Of a stretch of DNA of 64,000 nucleotides, positions 42,216 through 50,779 are shown piece by piece. A model generated the notes under the pieces. It did no database searches, had not been told where the DNA came from, and worked only from the letters and a program-made list of their open reading frames with translations. The first letter of the stretch is position 1, and each line of letters starts with the position of its first letter. The translations under genes and the position numbers were made by a program. This DNA is from Deltaproteobacteria bacterium UBA5205 (GTDB lineage Bacteria; Desulfobacterota; Syntrophorhabdia; Syntrophorhabdales; Syntrophorhabdaceae): positions 114,974-178,973 of the forward strand of contig DHVP01000006.1 in NCBI GenBank assembly GCA_002412715.1, in the 5' to 3' direction.

Positions 42216-43775
42216 ATGAAAGACGGAGATTCGGAACAGAAAGGCATGAGCAGGCGGTCGTTGCTTAAAGGTGCGGCAGCGGTCGGGGCTATGGCCGGTT
42301 TAGGCGGCCTGGCATTGAATCTTGCAGCTCCCGGTACAGCAGAGGCAATCACAAAAAAGCTGCCCCAGAAATGGGATGAAACATGGGATGTTGTGGTCAT
42401 CGGTTCAGGGTTTGCAGGACTTGCGGCTGCGGCGGAAGCGGCAGGTGGGGGCGCAAAGACCGTTATCCTCGAGAAAATGCCTATTTACGGCGGAAATTCC
42501 ATCATCAACGGAGGGGGATATGCCGCCTGGGATGAAGAACTCCATCTTCGTCAGAAAAAGAATCTCGGCAACGACAGCGTCAAACAACACATCGATGATA
42601 CCCTGAAAGGCGGCGATTTTTTTAACATGCCGGCGCTTGTTGAGGTCATGGCGAAAGAGGCACCCGACGCCCTGAACTGGATGATAAATGAGGGAGGCGC
42701 TCAACTCAGCGACGTCCTGGTCATCGGTGGTGGACACACCGCCTACCGCGCGCACTTTTCGGCGCACAATTCCGGCAAGGACTACACCGACGCACTTAAG
42801 AAGATCGCCGAGAAACGCGGGGTAAAGATGGCGCTGAACTCTCAGGTCACCTGGATCTGGCGCAAGGATGCCGATCCCAAGAGCCCGGTCCTCGGGGTTG
42901 AAGTCAAGAGAGGCGCGAAGGTTTTGAACATTAAAGCCAAAAAGGCTCTCATCCTTGCATCGGGAGGTTTCAGCCAGGACGTGGAAATGCGGCTCGCAGA
43001 GTGGCCCAAGCTTGTCAAGGAGTTCAACTGCACCAACCAGAAGGGAGCCACGGGCGAAATGATACGCTTCTCCAAGGCCGTCGGGGCAGACACGCTGCAT
43101 ATGAACTTCATACAGCTCTTCCCCTTTGCCGAACCGGAAGCCGGCATCCTCGACAGGCCTGCCGTGTACGGTTTCAGCGGCCCCGGAGTAGGAGTCATCT
43201 ACGTAAGCAAGACCGGAAAACGTTTTGTCAACGAACTGGACCGCAGGGACGTATGCGCCTTCGCCCAGATCGCACTCGGGCCAAACATGAAACCCGCCTA
43301 TACCATTTTCACTGATGCAATACCGCCCAAGTTTGGCGGCAAACCCGCAGAGATAGAAGCAGGCATGAAGAAGGGCCGTTTCATCAAGGGCGAAACCATC
43401 GCGGAGCTTGCCAAAAAGATCGGAGCTCCCGCCGATGTCCTTGAAAAAACCATAAAAGACCACAACCGCTACATAGCGGAAGGGAAGGACCCCGAATTCA
43501 ACAAACCCATGAAAAAGACAATGATCCCCATGGATAAGGGACCTTATTACGCTCTGCCGATGTGGCCTGCGGTACACCACACCATGGGCGGCCTGCGGAT
43601 TAACACGAACTCCCAGGTCGTGGACGTGTTCGGGGCGGTCATACCGCACCTGTACGCGGCTGGTGAAGTAGCCGGAGGCGTTCACGGTTCAAACCGGTTG
43701 GGCTGCAATGCAACCACGGAATGCGTCGTCTTCGGCCGGATCGCCGGCAAAAACGGAGCCAAAGAAAAAGCATAG
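42216..43775 (+). CDS. TAT-exported FAD fumarate-reductase-type flavoprotein
   Basis: 519 aa. A twin-arginine signal MSRRSLLKGAAAVGAMAGLGG ends near AEA at residue 44. FAD motif VVVIGSGFAGLAAAAEAAGGGAKTVILEK follows; the body keeps the flavocytochrome c/urocanate reductase pattern GGNSIINGGGYAAWD, NTNSQVVDVFGAVIPHLYAAGEVAGG and the C-terminal SNRLGCNATTECVVFGRIAG. No haem-binding CxxCH domain is present or encoded next to it, so its electron donor is unknown. It probably reduces a double bond of an external acceptor in the periplasm. GGAGGAG precedes the ATG and a strong terminator follows. Confidence 0.88.
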   Translation: MKDGDSEQKGMSRRSLLKGAAAVGAMAGLGGLALNLAAPGTAEAITKKLPQKWDETWDVVVIGSGFAGLAAAAEAAGGGAKTVILEKMPIYGGNSIINGGGYAAWDEELHLRQKKNLGNDSVKQHIDDTLKGGDFFNMPALVEVMAKEAPDALNWMINEGGAQLSDVLVIGGGHTAYRAHFSAHNSGKDYTDALKKIAEKRGVKMALNSQVTWIWRKDADPKSPVLGVEVKRGAKVLNIKAKKALILASGGFSQDVEMRLAEWPKLVKEFNCTNQKGATGEMIRFSKAVGADTLHMNFIQLFPFAEPEAGILDRPAVYGFSGPGVGVIYVSKTGKRFVNELDRRDVCAFAQIALGPNMKPAYTIFTDAIPPKFGGKPAEIEAGMKKGRFIKGETIAELAKKIGAPADVLEKTIKDHNRYIAEGKDPEFNKPMKKTMIPMDKGPYYALPMWPAVHHTMGGLRINTNSQVVDVFGAVIPHLYAAGEVAGGVHGSNRLGCNATTECVVFGRIAGKNGAKEKA

Positions 43776-43793
43776 TGCGAGCATAGTACACAC

Positions 43794-43828
43794 AAGGGCC
43801 ATCCCGGAAAGGGGATGGCCCTTTTTTT
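43794..43828 (+). terminator. Rho-independent terminator after the flavoprotein gene
   Basis: AAGGGCCATCCC (43794-43805) pairs with GGGATGGCCCTT (43812-43823) over 12 bp with a 6-nt loop, and continues into a run of T. A remnant of the 164-bp element end (CGCCGGAATGACG) follows at about 43852. Confidence 0.9.
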
Positions 43829-43978
43829 AACCCCCGCACAGAAATCGATTCGCCGGAATGACGAAGAAAAACTTGGGGATGACGAAAAGGTGAGCGTGGG
43901 AATTATTGGATTGGGTCTGGCGGTACGGAGAGATCATGACCTTTGCATACGTGCGCGTGTCTCCAGCCTATAGCTGTT

Positions 43979-44662
43979 TTACCTGAATAGATTGTACTTG
44001 ACGATCGTGAAGAACGCCTTGATGCCGTCGCGCCAGGTGATCTTCTTACCCTCTTCGTAGGTCCTGCCGTAATAGGAAATGGGGACTTCGAAGATGCGCC
44101 ATCTCCCCCTGGCTACTTTCGCGGTGATCTCGGGCTCCACACCGAAACGGTCGGATTCGATGGTAATGGTCTTGATGACCTCTTTCTTGAAGACCTTGTA
44201 GCATGTTTCCATGTCGGTCAGGTTAAGGTTCGTGAACATGTTAGACAGGAGCGTCACCATGGAATTGCCCACGTAATGCCAGAAGTAGAGAACTCTGTGA
44301 GGCCCGCCGAGAAACCGTGAACCATAGACCACGTCAGCCTTGCCCTCCAGGATAGGCCCCAATAGCACCGGGTACTCCCTGGGGTCGTACTCAAGGTCGG
44401 CATCCTGGATGAGGACGATGTCGCCCGTTGCAGCAGCGATGCCGCGCCGCAGGGCCGCTCCTTTCCCCTGGTTCTTCTCCTGAAAGATCGCCACGACACC
44501 ATCGGCCGCATTCAGCTCATTCAGACGTTCGCGCGTGCCGTCAGTGGAACAATCGTCCACCACGATAATCTCTTTATCGTATGGCGTCTCTTTCACTTTG
44601 CGGAGAATCTCATCGATGAATTCGATCTCGTTGTAGGCCGGTATTATTACAGATAAAAGCAT
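43979..44662 (-). CDS. Family 2 glycosyltransferase, DPM1/polyprenyl-phosphate type
   Basis: 227 aa. N-terminus LLSVIIPAYNEIEFIDEIL, nucleotide-sugar motif VVDDCSTDGT and DXD-like QDADLEYDP near residue 88, then GSRFLGGPHR and FGVEPEITAKVARG. This pattern is that of cytoplasmic GT2 enzymes that load a sugar onto polyprenyl phosphate. It could supply the lipid-linked sugar for the YfhO-type enzyme of the pilin operon (inference). Single gene, with no membrane helices at the C-terminus. Confidence 0.88.
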   Translation of the reverse strand: MLLSVIIPAYNEIEFIDEILRKVKETPYDKEIIVVDDCSTDGTRERLNELNAADGVVAIFQEKNQGKGAALRRGIAAATGDIVLIQDADLEYDPREYPVLLGPILEGKADVVYGSRFLGGPHRVLYFWHYVGNSMVTLLSNMFTNLNLTDMETCYKVFKKEVIKTITIESDRFGVEPEITAKVARGRWRIFEVPISYYGRTYEEGKKITWRDGIKAFFTIVKYNLFR

Positions 44663-44813
44663 GTATTCCTTTCAATCTGATCCGCACGTTCGTCCTTCCG
44701 CAGATCGACCCTGGCATGGTCCGCATCCCACAGCAGGGGACCGATCAGCTTGAGTGTCTTCCCGGATAGTGGCATACAGGTAATGTTATATGTACGTCTG
44801 TTAAATTTCAAGG

Positions 44814-44860
44814 AGAAAGGGTAATAGGTAATAGGTGGTCCTATTACCTGTTTCTTTTTT
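44814..44860. repeat. Minimal heptamer hairpin (terminator-like) element
   Basis: GGTAATAGG tracts at 44820-44835 are mirrored by CCTATTACC at 44840-44848 with only four bases between, and the edges AGAAAGG/CCTGTTTCT (44814, 44855) fit the element family. On the + strand the hairpin is followed by a pyrimidine/T-rich run. It lies just upstream of the ATPase gene start. Confidence 0.6.
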
Positions 44861-44888
44861 TCTTACGTTATGTCATATTCAAATAAGT

Positions 44889-46235
44889 ATGGAAATCCCG
44901 TACCTTGAGCATTTCGGTTTCTCGGAAAAACCATTCGGCATGTCCCCGGATCCGTCTTTCTATTTCGAGTCAGCCGAGCACAAACAGGCTATCGACTGCC
45001 TGACCTTCTTTATTGCACAGCAGGAAGGCTTCGCCCTCATCTATGGTGACGTAGGTTCGGGAAAGACGACGATCTCACGGATCTTCCTCAACACGCTTGA
45101 CCGCCAGACCTATAATACCGCACTCATCCTGAACCCGGTCGCCGATGAAGCGGAGTTCATGAAGGAGGTGCTGGGCGAATACGGTGCCGGTGACATACCC
45201 GACACCAAAAAAGAGCTTTACGACAAGCTGAGGCACTATCTCCTGGAGGAGTTCCAGAAGGGCAAGATCAATATTCTCCTTATCGACGAGGCACAGCTTC
45301 TTTCCTATGACCTCCTGGAGTTTATCCGCCTGCTCTCCAACATAGAAACGGATAAACAAAAGATCCTTCATACCGTCTTTTTTGCCCAGCCGGAGTTTCT
45401 CGACAAATTGAAGGACCCCATGATGCGCCATCTTTCCCAGCGCATCACCGTCACATATTGCATAAGACCGCTCACCTATCCGGAGGTGAAGGCGTATATC
45501 AACTACCGGCTTTTCAAAGCAGGGGCCAGGGGGACTCTCGAGTTCCACGACCGGGCGATGAAGCTGATCCACACGGCATCACGGGGTTATCCGCGCCTCA
45601 TAAACTATATATGCGATCGCTGTCTTCTTGTCCTCTACGCAAGATCCAGCTTCACCGTTGACAGCCACGTCGTGTCGAAGGTCATCATCGAAGAGAGCAT
45701 CCCCCTTTCCACGACGAAGCATACGAAAGATTCCAGGAGACTGGCGTTGAGGCGTCCCATCCTCATAGGAGGGATCATTGCCGTGGTCATCATAGGTACG
45801 GCCGGTTATTATTTCATGATTACCGGCGTGCACAGATTCTTTTCACCCAAAACAACGCCCGTACAGGCGTCCGGCGCACCAGCCGTCCGGGTGCCCACCA
45901 CGGCCGTTCAAACCGCGGCACCACCGGGCGGCATTACACCGGCGGCGGCACCCGTAAAGGTCACCACCGGCGCTCCCGCCGTCAAGGCGCCGCCGAAAAC
46001 AGATATCGTTCTCAAAAGGGTCTACGTCGACAAGGAAGCGGCAAATGTCAGACTGCTGCCTGACATCAATTCCGCCCGGATAGGCGTGATCGTCAAGGAC
46101 GAGGCCCTGAAGGTGATAGCCGAAAAAACAGATCGCGATAAACAGAAATGGTACAAGATCAAACTCTACGAAGGCCGGGAGGGCTGGATCTCGGAAACGG
46201 TTGTAAGGGAGAAGATGAGTAATGGTAATAGGTAA
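44889..46235 (+). CDS. ExeA/MshM-type AAA+ ATPase with C-terminal SH3 domain
   Basis: 448 aa from the ATG at 44889; the GTG at 44835 lies inside a repeat hairpin and is rejected. N-terminus YLEHFGFSEKPFGMSPDPSFYF is the ExeA/MshM start; Walker A YGDVGSGKTT near residue 56, Walker B ILLIDEAQLL near 140. A membrane helix (PILIGGIIAVVIIGTAGYYF) near residue 300, an Ala/Pro/Thr-rich linker, then a bacterial SH3 domain (ANVRLLPDINSARIGV...GWISETVV) where ExeA proteins usually have a peptidoglycan-binding domain. It is expected to help the secretin pass the cell wall. The last codons come from a repeat edge. Confidence 0.88.
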   Translation: MEIPYLEHFGFSEKPFGMSPDPSFYFESAEHKQAIDCLTFFIAQQEGFALIYGDVGSGKTTISRIFLNTLDRQTYNTALILNPVADEAEFMKEVLGEYGAGDIPDTKKELYDKLRHYLLEEFQKGKINILLIDEAQLLSYDLLEFIRLLSNIETDKQKILHTVFFAQPEFLDKLKDPMMRHLSQRITVTYCIRPLTYPEVKAYINYRLFKAGARGTLEFHDRAMKLIHTASRGYPRLINYICDRCLLVLYARSSFTVDSHVVSKVIIEESIPLSTTKHTKDSRRLALRRPILIGGIIAVVIIGTAGYYFMITGVHRFFSPKTTPVQASGAPAVRVPTTAVQTAAPPGGITPAAAPVKVTTGAPAVKAPPKTDIVLKRVYVDKEAANVRLLPDINSARIGVIVKDEALKVIAEKTDRDKQKWYKIKLYEGREGWISETVVREKMSNGNR

Positions 46236-46765
46236 TGGGTTATGGGTTATGGGTTATGGGTCATAGGAGAGAAACATAGATCTTAACACATTGTGATTCC
46301 CCGGCGTTTTATTTCCCCGTGGCATAGACTTGCGGTTATTCGCGCATTATTTGTTCTGTCAAAAGTAATACTCACATAATGAAGAAATCAGGGTTCAGGG
46401 AACTCAACGTGTGGAAACGTTCGAGAGATCTGGCGGTTCTCGTGTACAGAATTACTGGTGGCAACTCTTACAGGCAGGATAATGGTTTGCGAGACCAGAT
46501 GCGTCGGGCTTCGGTGTCGATTGCAAGCAATATTGCCGAGGGAGATGAAAGGGGCACCAACAGGGAATCGATAAGATTCCTGTATATTGCCAAGGGATCT
46601 CTTGCAGAACTGGTCACACAGCTGGAAATATCAAAAGCTATCGACTACATCGAAAACGACGATTTCACCCGTCTTCAGAATGAGTGTGATCTGATTGGAA
46701 AGATGTTAGGCAAACTCATCAAAATGCGCAGTCCCCATAACCCATTACCTATTACCCATCTTCTC
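46209..46765. mobile_element. 557-bp heptamer-bounded element carrying an S23 gene
   Basis: The ends GAGAAGAT (46209) and its inverse (46758-46765) are followed inwards by the same heptamer succession (GGTAATA, GGTAATG, GGTTATG), with extra GGTTATG copies on the left. The left end overlaps the stop of the ATPase gene, the right end overlaps the stop of the GH57 gene. Between the ends is one complete gene. No transposase is present. Confidence 0.65.
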
Positions 46766-46810
46766 ACACATACCACATCTCTGCTTCGAAGGTTTCCGAG
46801 GGGGCGGTAA
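46379..46810 (+). CDS. S23/four-helix-bundle protein
   Basis: 143 aa. The core (residues 1-118) is the S23 ribosomal-intervening-protein/four-helix-bundle family: FRELNVWKRSRDLAVLVYRIT, LRDQMRRASVSIASNIAEGDERGT, FLYIAKGSLAELVTQLEIS. The last 25 residues (SPHNPLPITHLL...) are translated from the flanking heptamer tract and are probably not part of the ancestral protein. Homologues occur inside 23S rRNA insertions and, as Avd, beside diversity-generating retroelements; no reverse transcriptase or rRNA is here. No ribosome-binding site is seen. Function unknown; possibly nucleic-acid binding. Confidence 0.82.
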   Translation: MKKSGFRELNVWKRSRDLAVLVYRITGGNSYRQDNGLRDQMRRASVSIASNIAEGDERGTNRESIRFLYIAKGSLAELVTQLEISKAIDYIENDDFTRLQNECDLIGKMLGKLIKMRSPHNPLPITHLLTHTTSLLRRFPRGR

Positions 46811-48908
46811 TTGCCAGGTAGCCTCTTTGAGGTATCCTGTCGATGATCATTTCCTTCATCTTGAGGGAAAGCCAGACATCCACCTTGTCTTTTGGTTCAG
46901 TTCCGAGGGCGTCGAATGGCACTGAAAGTTCCAGGATGTCCTCGAAGGCCGCTTCGACGGGTACGTCGGCTTCCAAGGACCTGTCATGAACATGGAATTC
47001 GATCTTGTGGTCACCTTTGCCGATCATCGCGATCTCGAAGGTGATGCCGTCCATTTCATCCATGAAGCGTTTGTCGAGATCGATGCGCAGGTAAAGTTCC
47101 GACTCGCTAAACCCGTAGTAGCAGTCCTTTATGATGGAGACCGCTTCATGCATGGCGCTGCCGTGTCCTTTCCCTTCGATGAAGCCGGAGCCGATCCACT
47201 CGAAGTAATTCGTCACCCTGCCGTCGATGATCGGACGGAGAAAATTGACGGGCTCCCTCACAGGGCGCGCCTCGCGGTCCGCGACTATGATCGGGATTGA
47301 CAATCTCTCGGGGACTTCCTTACCGAGATACCGGTACACATTGGCCACATTCTCCCGGAAAAGCAGATCGAAGATCTCGTCGTCATCCGATGAATGTTCG
47401 TCACCGTACCACCAGAACCAGTCGCTCCCCTCCGCTATGTATATGGATTCCCAGGCCAGTTCGTTTGTGTGTTCGGGGTCCTGCGCCTCGAGGAAGTTCC
47501 GGGCCTGTGCCAGGAGCGACCATGCCGCATTGTCTTCTCTGTGGCCGATCCAGATGGAGAAATTGTGACCGATCCATGATCCGGCGTGGCAATGGTAGAG
47601 GCTTCCATAATCCCTTGCCGTCTCAAGGTATTCCGAGATGGTAACGGGCGTCATACCTGAGTCGTGAAGGATACCCTCGTAAAGATAGCTGAGAAAATCC
47701 CTTCCGTCGTTTTTGTAGCCCTCCCAGGCATTCTCACCGTCCATTGCGATCGTCACCAGGGGCCTTGCGATCGTGTTCCCGATGGATTTACCGATCGCTC
47801 TTAGCCTGTTCAGGCAGTCCCGGGCCGCATCCTTCGCGTCCGCACGGGAGTAATGAAATGAGATGAGATCCGAAAGAGATTGATCCCGAAAGACGACCGT
47901 GATCTCCCGACCGTTCTTTTCGTAGCGATAAGGCTTGTACAGCACCTCCGGATTGATGACATAACCATGTTCGTCTCGTCGCGCACCCCATTTCAAGCTT
48001 TCGAAGAGAATGTCCTCATCCGTCGCAAGCCACCTGATACCCTGTTCCATGTAAAGCTCGAGGGCCTCGTCGCTGACAGAACCCTCCGGAGGCCACATAC
48101 CTTGCGGACGCCGTCCCATTATTTTCTCGAAGAGTTCGAGCCCATCAGATATCTGGCGGGATGCGTCGCCGGGCCAGGCAAAGGGCACATCCGGAAGTTT
48201 GACGCCCGGCATGGCCTCCCTGGCCGACCCGCTGTTGATAAGAAGCGGTATGATGGGATGATAGAAGGCTGAGGTGGATAATTCCACGATCCCCCGCGAG
48301 GCAAGGTCCCGGTAAAGAGGCATGATCCCTTTCAGAATATCCTTCTGAACACCCCGAAGAACCTCCTTGTCTTCTTCTGTGTAGCTTCGCCCCTTTTCTT
48401 TGAGATATTTCAGACCGTCACAGGTTTCGAAAAAACAGGGGTCAGTCCAGGCGAGGAAGAAGAGGATCTGAAGGTCCCGCAGTTCATCCTCGCTGAAGTA
48501 CCCGGTGATTTTCCGCATGCCATCCCTGGGGGAATAGAACCCGCGTTTGGCCAGAAGTTCATAATATCGGGGGAAAGGCCGGATCATGTTTTCCCAGTTG
48601 GCGTTGAAGAAGTTATTCAGGAGGAAAACCTTGTCATCCTGTGAAAGGTCCGAGGGATGTTTCTTGAACACCTCGAGGTACCTGTCCTTCACATCCAGGT
48701 CTTCGTAATCCACCAGCTGTTCGAGAAGAGACGGCACGAAATTGAAATTCTGCTTCATGCCCGGAAAATCTTTGAGCATGGAACCCATGTCGTAGTAATC
48801 TTTGGTCCCGTGCAGGAGAGTCCACGGGAGCAGATATTCTCCCGTGAAGGTGTTCTTGTAATAAGGCTGATGCATGTGCCAGAGAAATGAAATGTACATC
48901 CCGTCCAT
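46764..48908 (-). CDS. Glycoside hydrolase family 57 protein
   Basis: 714 aa. N-terminus YISFLWHMHQPYY is the family's first motif (HxHQP). Further motifs are the TSAFYHPIIPLL segment, MWPPEGSVSDEALELY, WLATDEDIL and TIAMDGENAWEGY, which carry the catalytic Glu and Asp regions. Family members cleave or rearrange alpha-glucans such as glycogen. A C-terminal beta domain (residues about 560-714) follows. Start at 48908 or the next Met at 48899; no clear ribosome-binding site. The stop lies on the edge of the S23 element. Confidence 0.9.
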   Translation of the reverse strand: MDGMYISFLWHMHQPYYKNTFTGEYLLPWTLLHGTKDYYDMGSMLKDFPGMKQNFNFVPSLLEQLVDYEDLDVKDRYLEVFKKHPSDLSQDDKVFLLNNFFNANWENMIRPFPRYYELLAKRGFYSPRDGMRKITGYFSEDELRDLQILFFLAWTDPCFFETCDGLKYLKEKGRSYTEEDKEVLRGVQKDILKGIMPLYRDLASRGIVELSTSAFYHPIIPLLINSGSAREAMPGVKLPDVPFAWPGDASRQISDGLELFEKIMGRRPQGMWPPEGSVSDEALELYMEQGIRWLATDEDILFESLKWGARRDEHGYVINPEVLYKPYRYEKNGREITVVFRDQSLSDLISFHYSRADAKDAARDCLNRLRAIGKSIGNTIARPLVTIAMDGENAWEGYKNDGRDFLSYLYEGILHDSGMTPVTISEYLETARDYGSLYHCHAGSWIGHNFSIWIGHREDNAAWSLLAQARNFLEAQDPEHTNELAWESIYIAEGSDWFWWYGDEHSSDDDEIFDLLFRENVANVYRYLGKEVPERLSIPIIVADREARPVREPVNFLRPIIDGRVTNYFEWIGSGFIEGKGHGSAMHEAVSIIKDCYYGFSESELYLRIDLDKRFMDEMDGITFEIAMIGKGDHKIEFHVHDRSLEADVPVEAAFEDILELSVPFDALGTEPKDKVDVWLSLKMKEMIIDRIPQRGYLAITAPSETFEAEMWYV

Positions 48909-48944
48909 ATGGATATTATCGCTTACGATCCCGGATGGTTAATA

Positions 48945-49421
48945 TTATTCAACTTCAATGTGGCGAAAGGTTATGTCCTGACCGATCTCAATAACACCGA
49001 CCGTTCCCTTTGCCGAATAACCGCCCCTGTAGCTTCCCGGATTGAAAAGGACAATTCCTCCTTTGATTATATTTAATGGCACATGCGTGTGGCCGAAAAC
49101 GATTATGTCCACATCCGAAAATGCATGCAAAACCGCATCTTCAAGGCCCCGCGGTGATCCCCACCCGTGGATGATGCCGATTCGCCTGCCTGCAATCTCC
49201 TCGATACGCTTCTGAGGGAGGGCAGCCTGCAGGCCGGGATCGTCCATATTACCCCTCACGGCCCGAAGGTCCCAACCGGAAAGATAATCCAGCACATTCG
49301 AAGACGTCATGTCACCGGCGTGAATCATTACGTCGACATCTCCGAAAAGGGTCGTCATGTGACGCCTGAAACCTTCTGTGGCATATTCAAGATGGGTATC
49401 TGAAATGACCGCGATCTTCAT
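48945..49421 (-). CDS. YfcE/MJ0936-type metallophosphodiesterase
   Basis: 158 aa from the ATG at 49421. Motifs MKIAVISDTH, HAGDMTS, VRGNMDD, IIHGWGS and FGHTHVP provide the two-metal site of the calcineurin-like phosphodiesterase fold in the expected order. Small members hydrolyse phosphodiesters of unknown physiological identity. 36 bp upstream of the GH57 gene in transcription order reversed (it precedes GH57), so they may be co-transcribed. Confidence 0.9.
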   Translation of the reverse strand: MKIAVISDTHLEYATEGFRRHMTTLFGDVDVMIHAGDMTSSNVLDYLSGWDLRAVRGNMDDPGLQAALPQKRIEEIAGRRIGIIHGWGSPRGLEDAVLHAFSDVDIIVFGHTHVPLNIIKGGIVLFNPGSYRGGYSAKGTVGVIEIGQDITFRHIEVE

Positions 49422-49597
49422 CTGATGAATAACTCTATAAGAAAACAGGGAGAGTGTCAAAAACAAAGTGTCCCTGAACTTAAGGCTGTCCAACCCGGTA
49501 TGAGGGTCGGACGTTCGGCATACGGCCGCCGAACCACGGCCATCGGTACATGGCCATCTGCATTGACAGGACGCCTTGCGGGGTGTTAGACTAGGTG

Positions 49598-50779
49598 ATG
49601 AAATTATTAAAGAAAATCCCCTTGAAGTTCAATATATATCTTCTAAAAGAACTCTCAAGTATCCTGTTTCTCTCTCTGGGCATCCTCACTTTCATTCTTG
49701 TTTTATCCCGCCTCGGCAAGATCGCCGATCTCATTATCAACAAGGGGGTGGGGTTCAAGGATATCTTTGCGCTCATAGCCTTTTCCGTACCGCCGTACCT
49801 TACGTTTACCCTTCCCATGGCTTTCCTTCTTTCAGTCATCGTTGTGCTCGGGAGACTTTCGACGGAAAACGAGATACTTGTCCTCAAGGCAAGCGGAGTG
49901 AATCTCAGATGGCTTTTCGCGCCCATAGCCTTCGTGGGTCTCATTATCACCATCGGCGGGCTCTTCAATACAAATGTCCTGCTTCCCCACTGCAGCGGCT
50001 TGTTCAGGGAAACTCTGATCAACGTGATAAAGAAGGGCATTTCCGTGGATGACAAGGAAGGTGTCTTCAACGACAGTGTACCCGGTGTCGTCATCTATAT
50101 CAACAAAGTAGATACAGCAAAGCGGGCCCTGGCAGGCGTAGTCGTATCCGACGACCGCGACAAGACCGTGAAACAGACCATTTCCGCAAGCAGCGGGTAT
50201 GTCCACATCGATCCGGACACCTTCGACCTCTATTTCATGCTGCACAACGGCAGCCTCCACCGCTGGGAAAAGGCGACCGATACCTACCGCAACGTGAGCT
50301 TTCAGGACTACACGTTCACCATGAACCTGTCTCAGATGGTACCGACGGGAGGCGTCAGCAGAAAACTGGCATACGAGATGGACCGCAATGAGCTGAAAAA
50401 GGCACTTGCGAAAACAACAAATGAAAACGACCGGTACGATCTGCTCCTTGAGATCTACAAGAAGATATCCTTGCCCCTGTCATCTCTTGCCTTTATCATA
50501 CTTACCGTTCCCCTCGGGGTGAGACGAAAGGTGGAGGGAAAGTTTTCGGGGACCCTGTACAGCTTGCTGTTGTTCATTTTTTATTATGTACTTATGGCCA
50601 TGACGGACAGCCTGGGGAAAAACATCCACGCACCGCCCTACCTCATAACGTTCCTCCCCAATGCGGTGATACTCGCGATGGGCCTTTATCTGGTGAGGAG
50701 CCTTAATAAAGAAGAGCATGTAACCATATCACAAAGATTGAAATACCTGTGGGTTTATTGTCTTGAAAAAGTTAAATAG
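49598..50779 (+). CDS. lptF: LPS export permease LptF
   Basis: 393 aa. YjgP/YjgQ fold: three N-terminal helices (LSSILFLSLGILTFILVL, IFALIAFSVPPYLTFTLP), a periplasmic beta-jellyroll domain (about residues 110-260; DRDKTVKQTISASSGYVH), then three C-terminal helices. With LptG it extracts LPS from the inner membrane and passes it to LptC/LptA. It overlaps lptG by 17 nt. LptF and LptG assignment within the pair is by order. Confidence 0.88.
   Translation: MKLLKKIPLKFNIYLLKELSSILFLSLGILTFILVLSRLGKIADLIINKGVGFKDIFALIAFSVPPYLTFTLPMAFLLSVIVVLGRLSTENEILVLKASGVNLRWLFAPIAFVGLIITIGGLFNTNVLLPHCSGLFRETLINVIKKGISVDDKEGVFNDSVPGVVIYINKVDTAKRALAGVVVSDDRDKTVKQTISASSGYVHIDPDTFDLYFMLHNGSLHRWEKATDTYRNVSFQDYTFTMNLSQMVPTGGVSRKLAYEMDRNELKKALAKTTNENDRYDLLLEIYKKISLPLSSLAFIILTVPLGVRRKVEGKFSGTLYSLLLFIFYYVLMAMTDSLGKNIHAPPYLITFLPNAVILAMGLYLVRSLNKEEHVTISQRLKYLWVYCLEKVK

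Noticed and set aside
44835..44888. GTG at 44835 as the start of the ExeA/MshM ATPase
   Set aside because: It lies inside the heptamer hairpin; the family N-terminus begins at the ATG at 44889.
46209..46267. Heptamer tracts as a CRISPR array
   Set aside because: The units are 7 bp, tandem without spacers and in inverted pairs; no cas genes are present.
46379..46810. S23 gene as the Avd part of a diversity-generating retroelement
   Set aside because: No reverse transcriptase, template repeat or variable repeat is found on either side.
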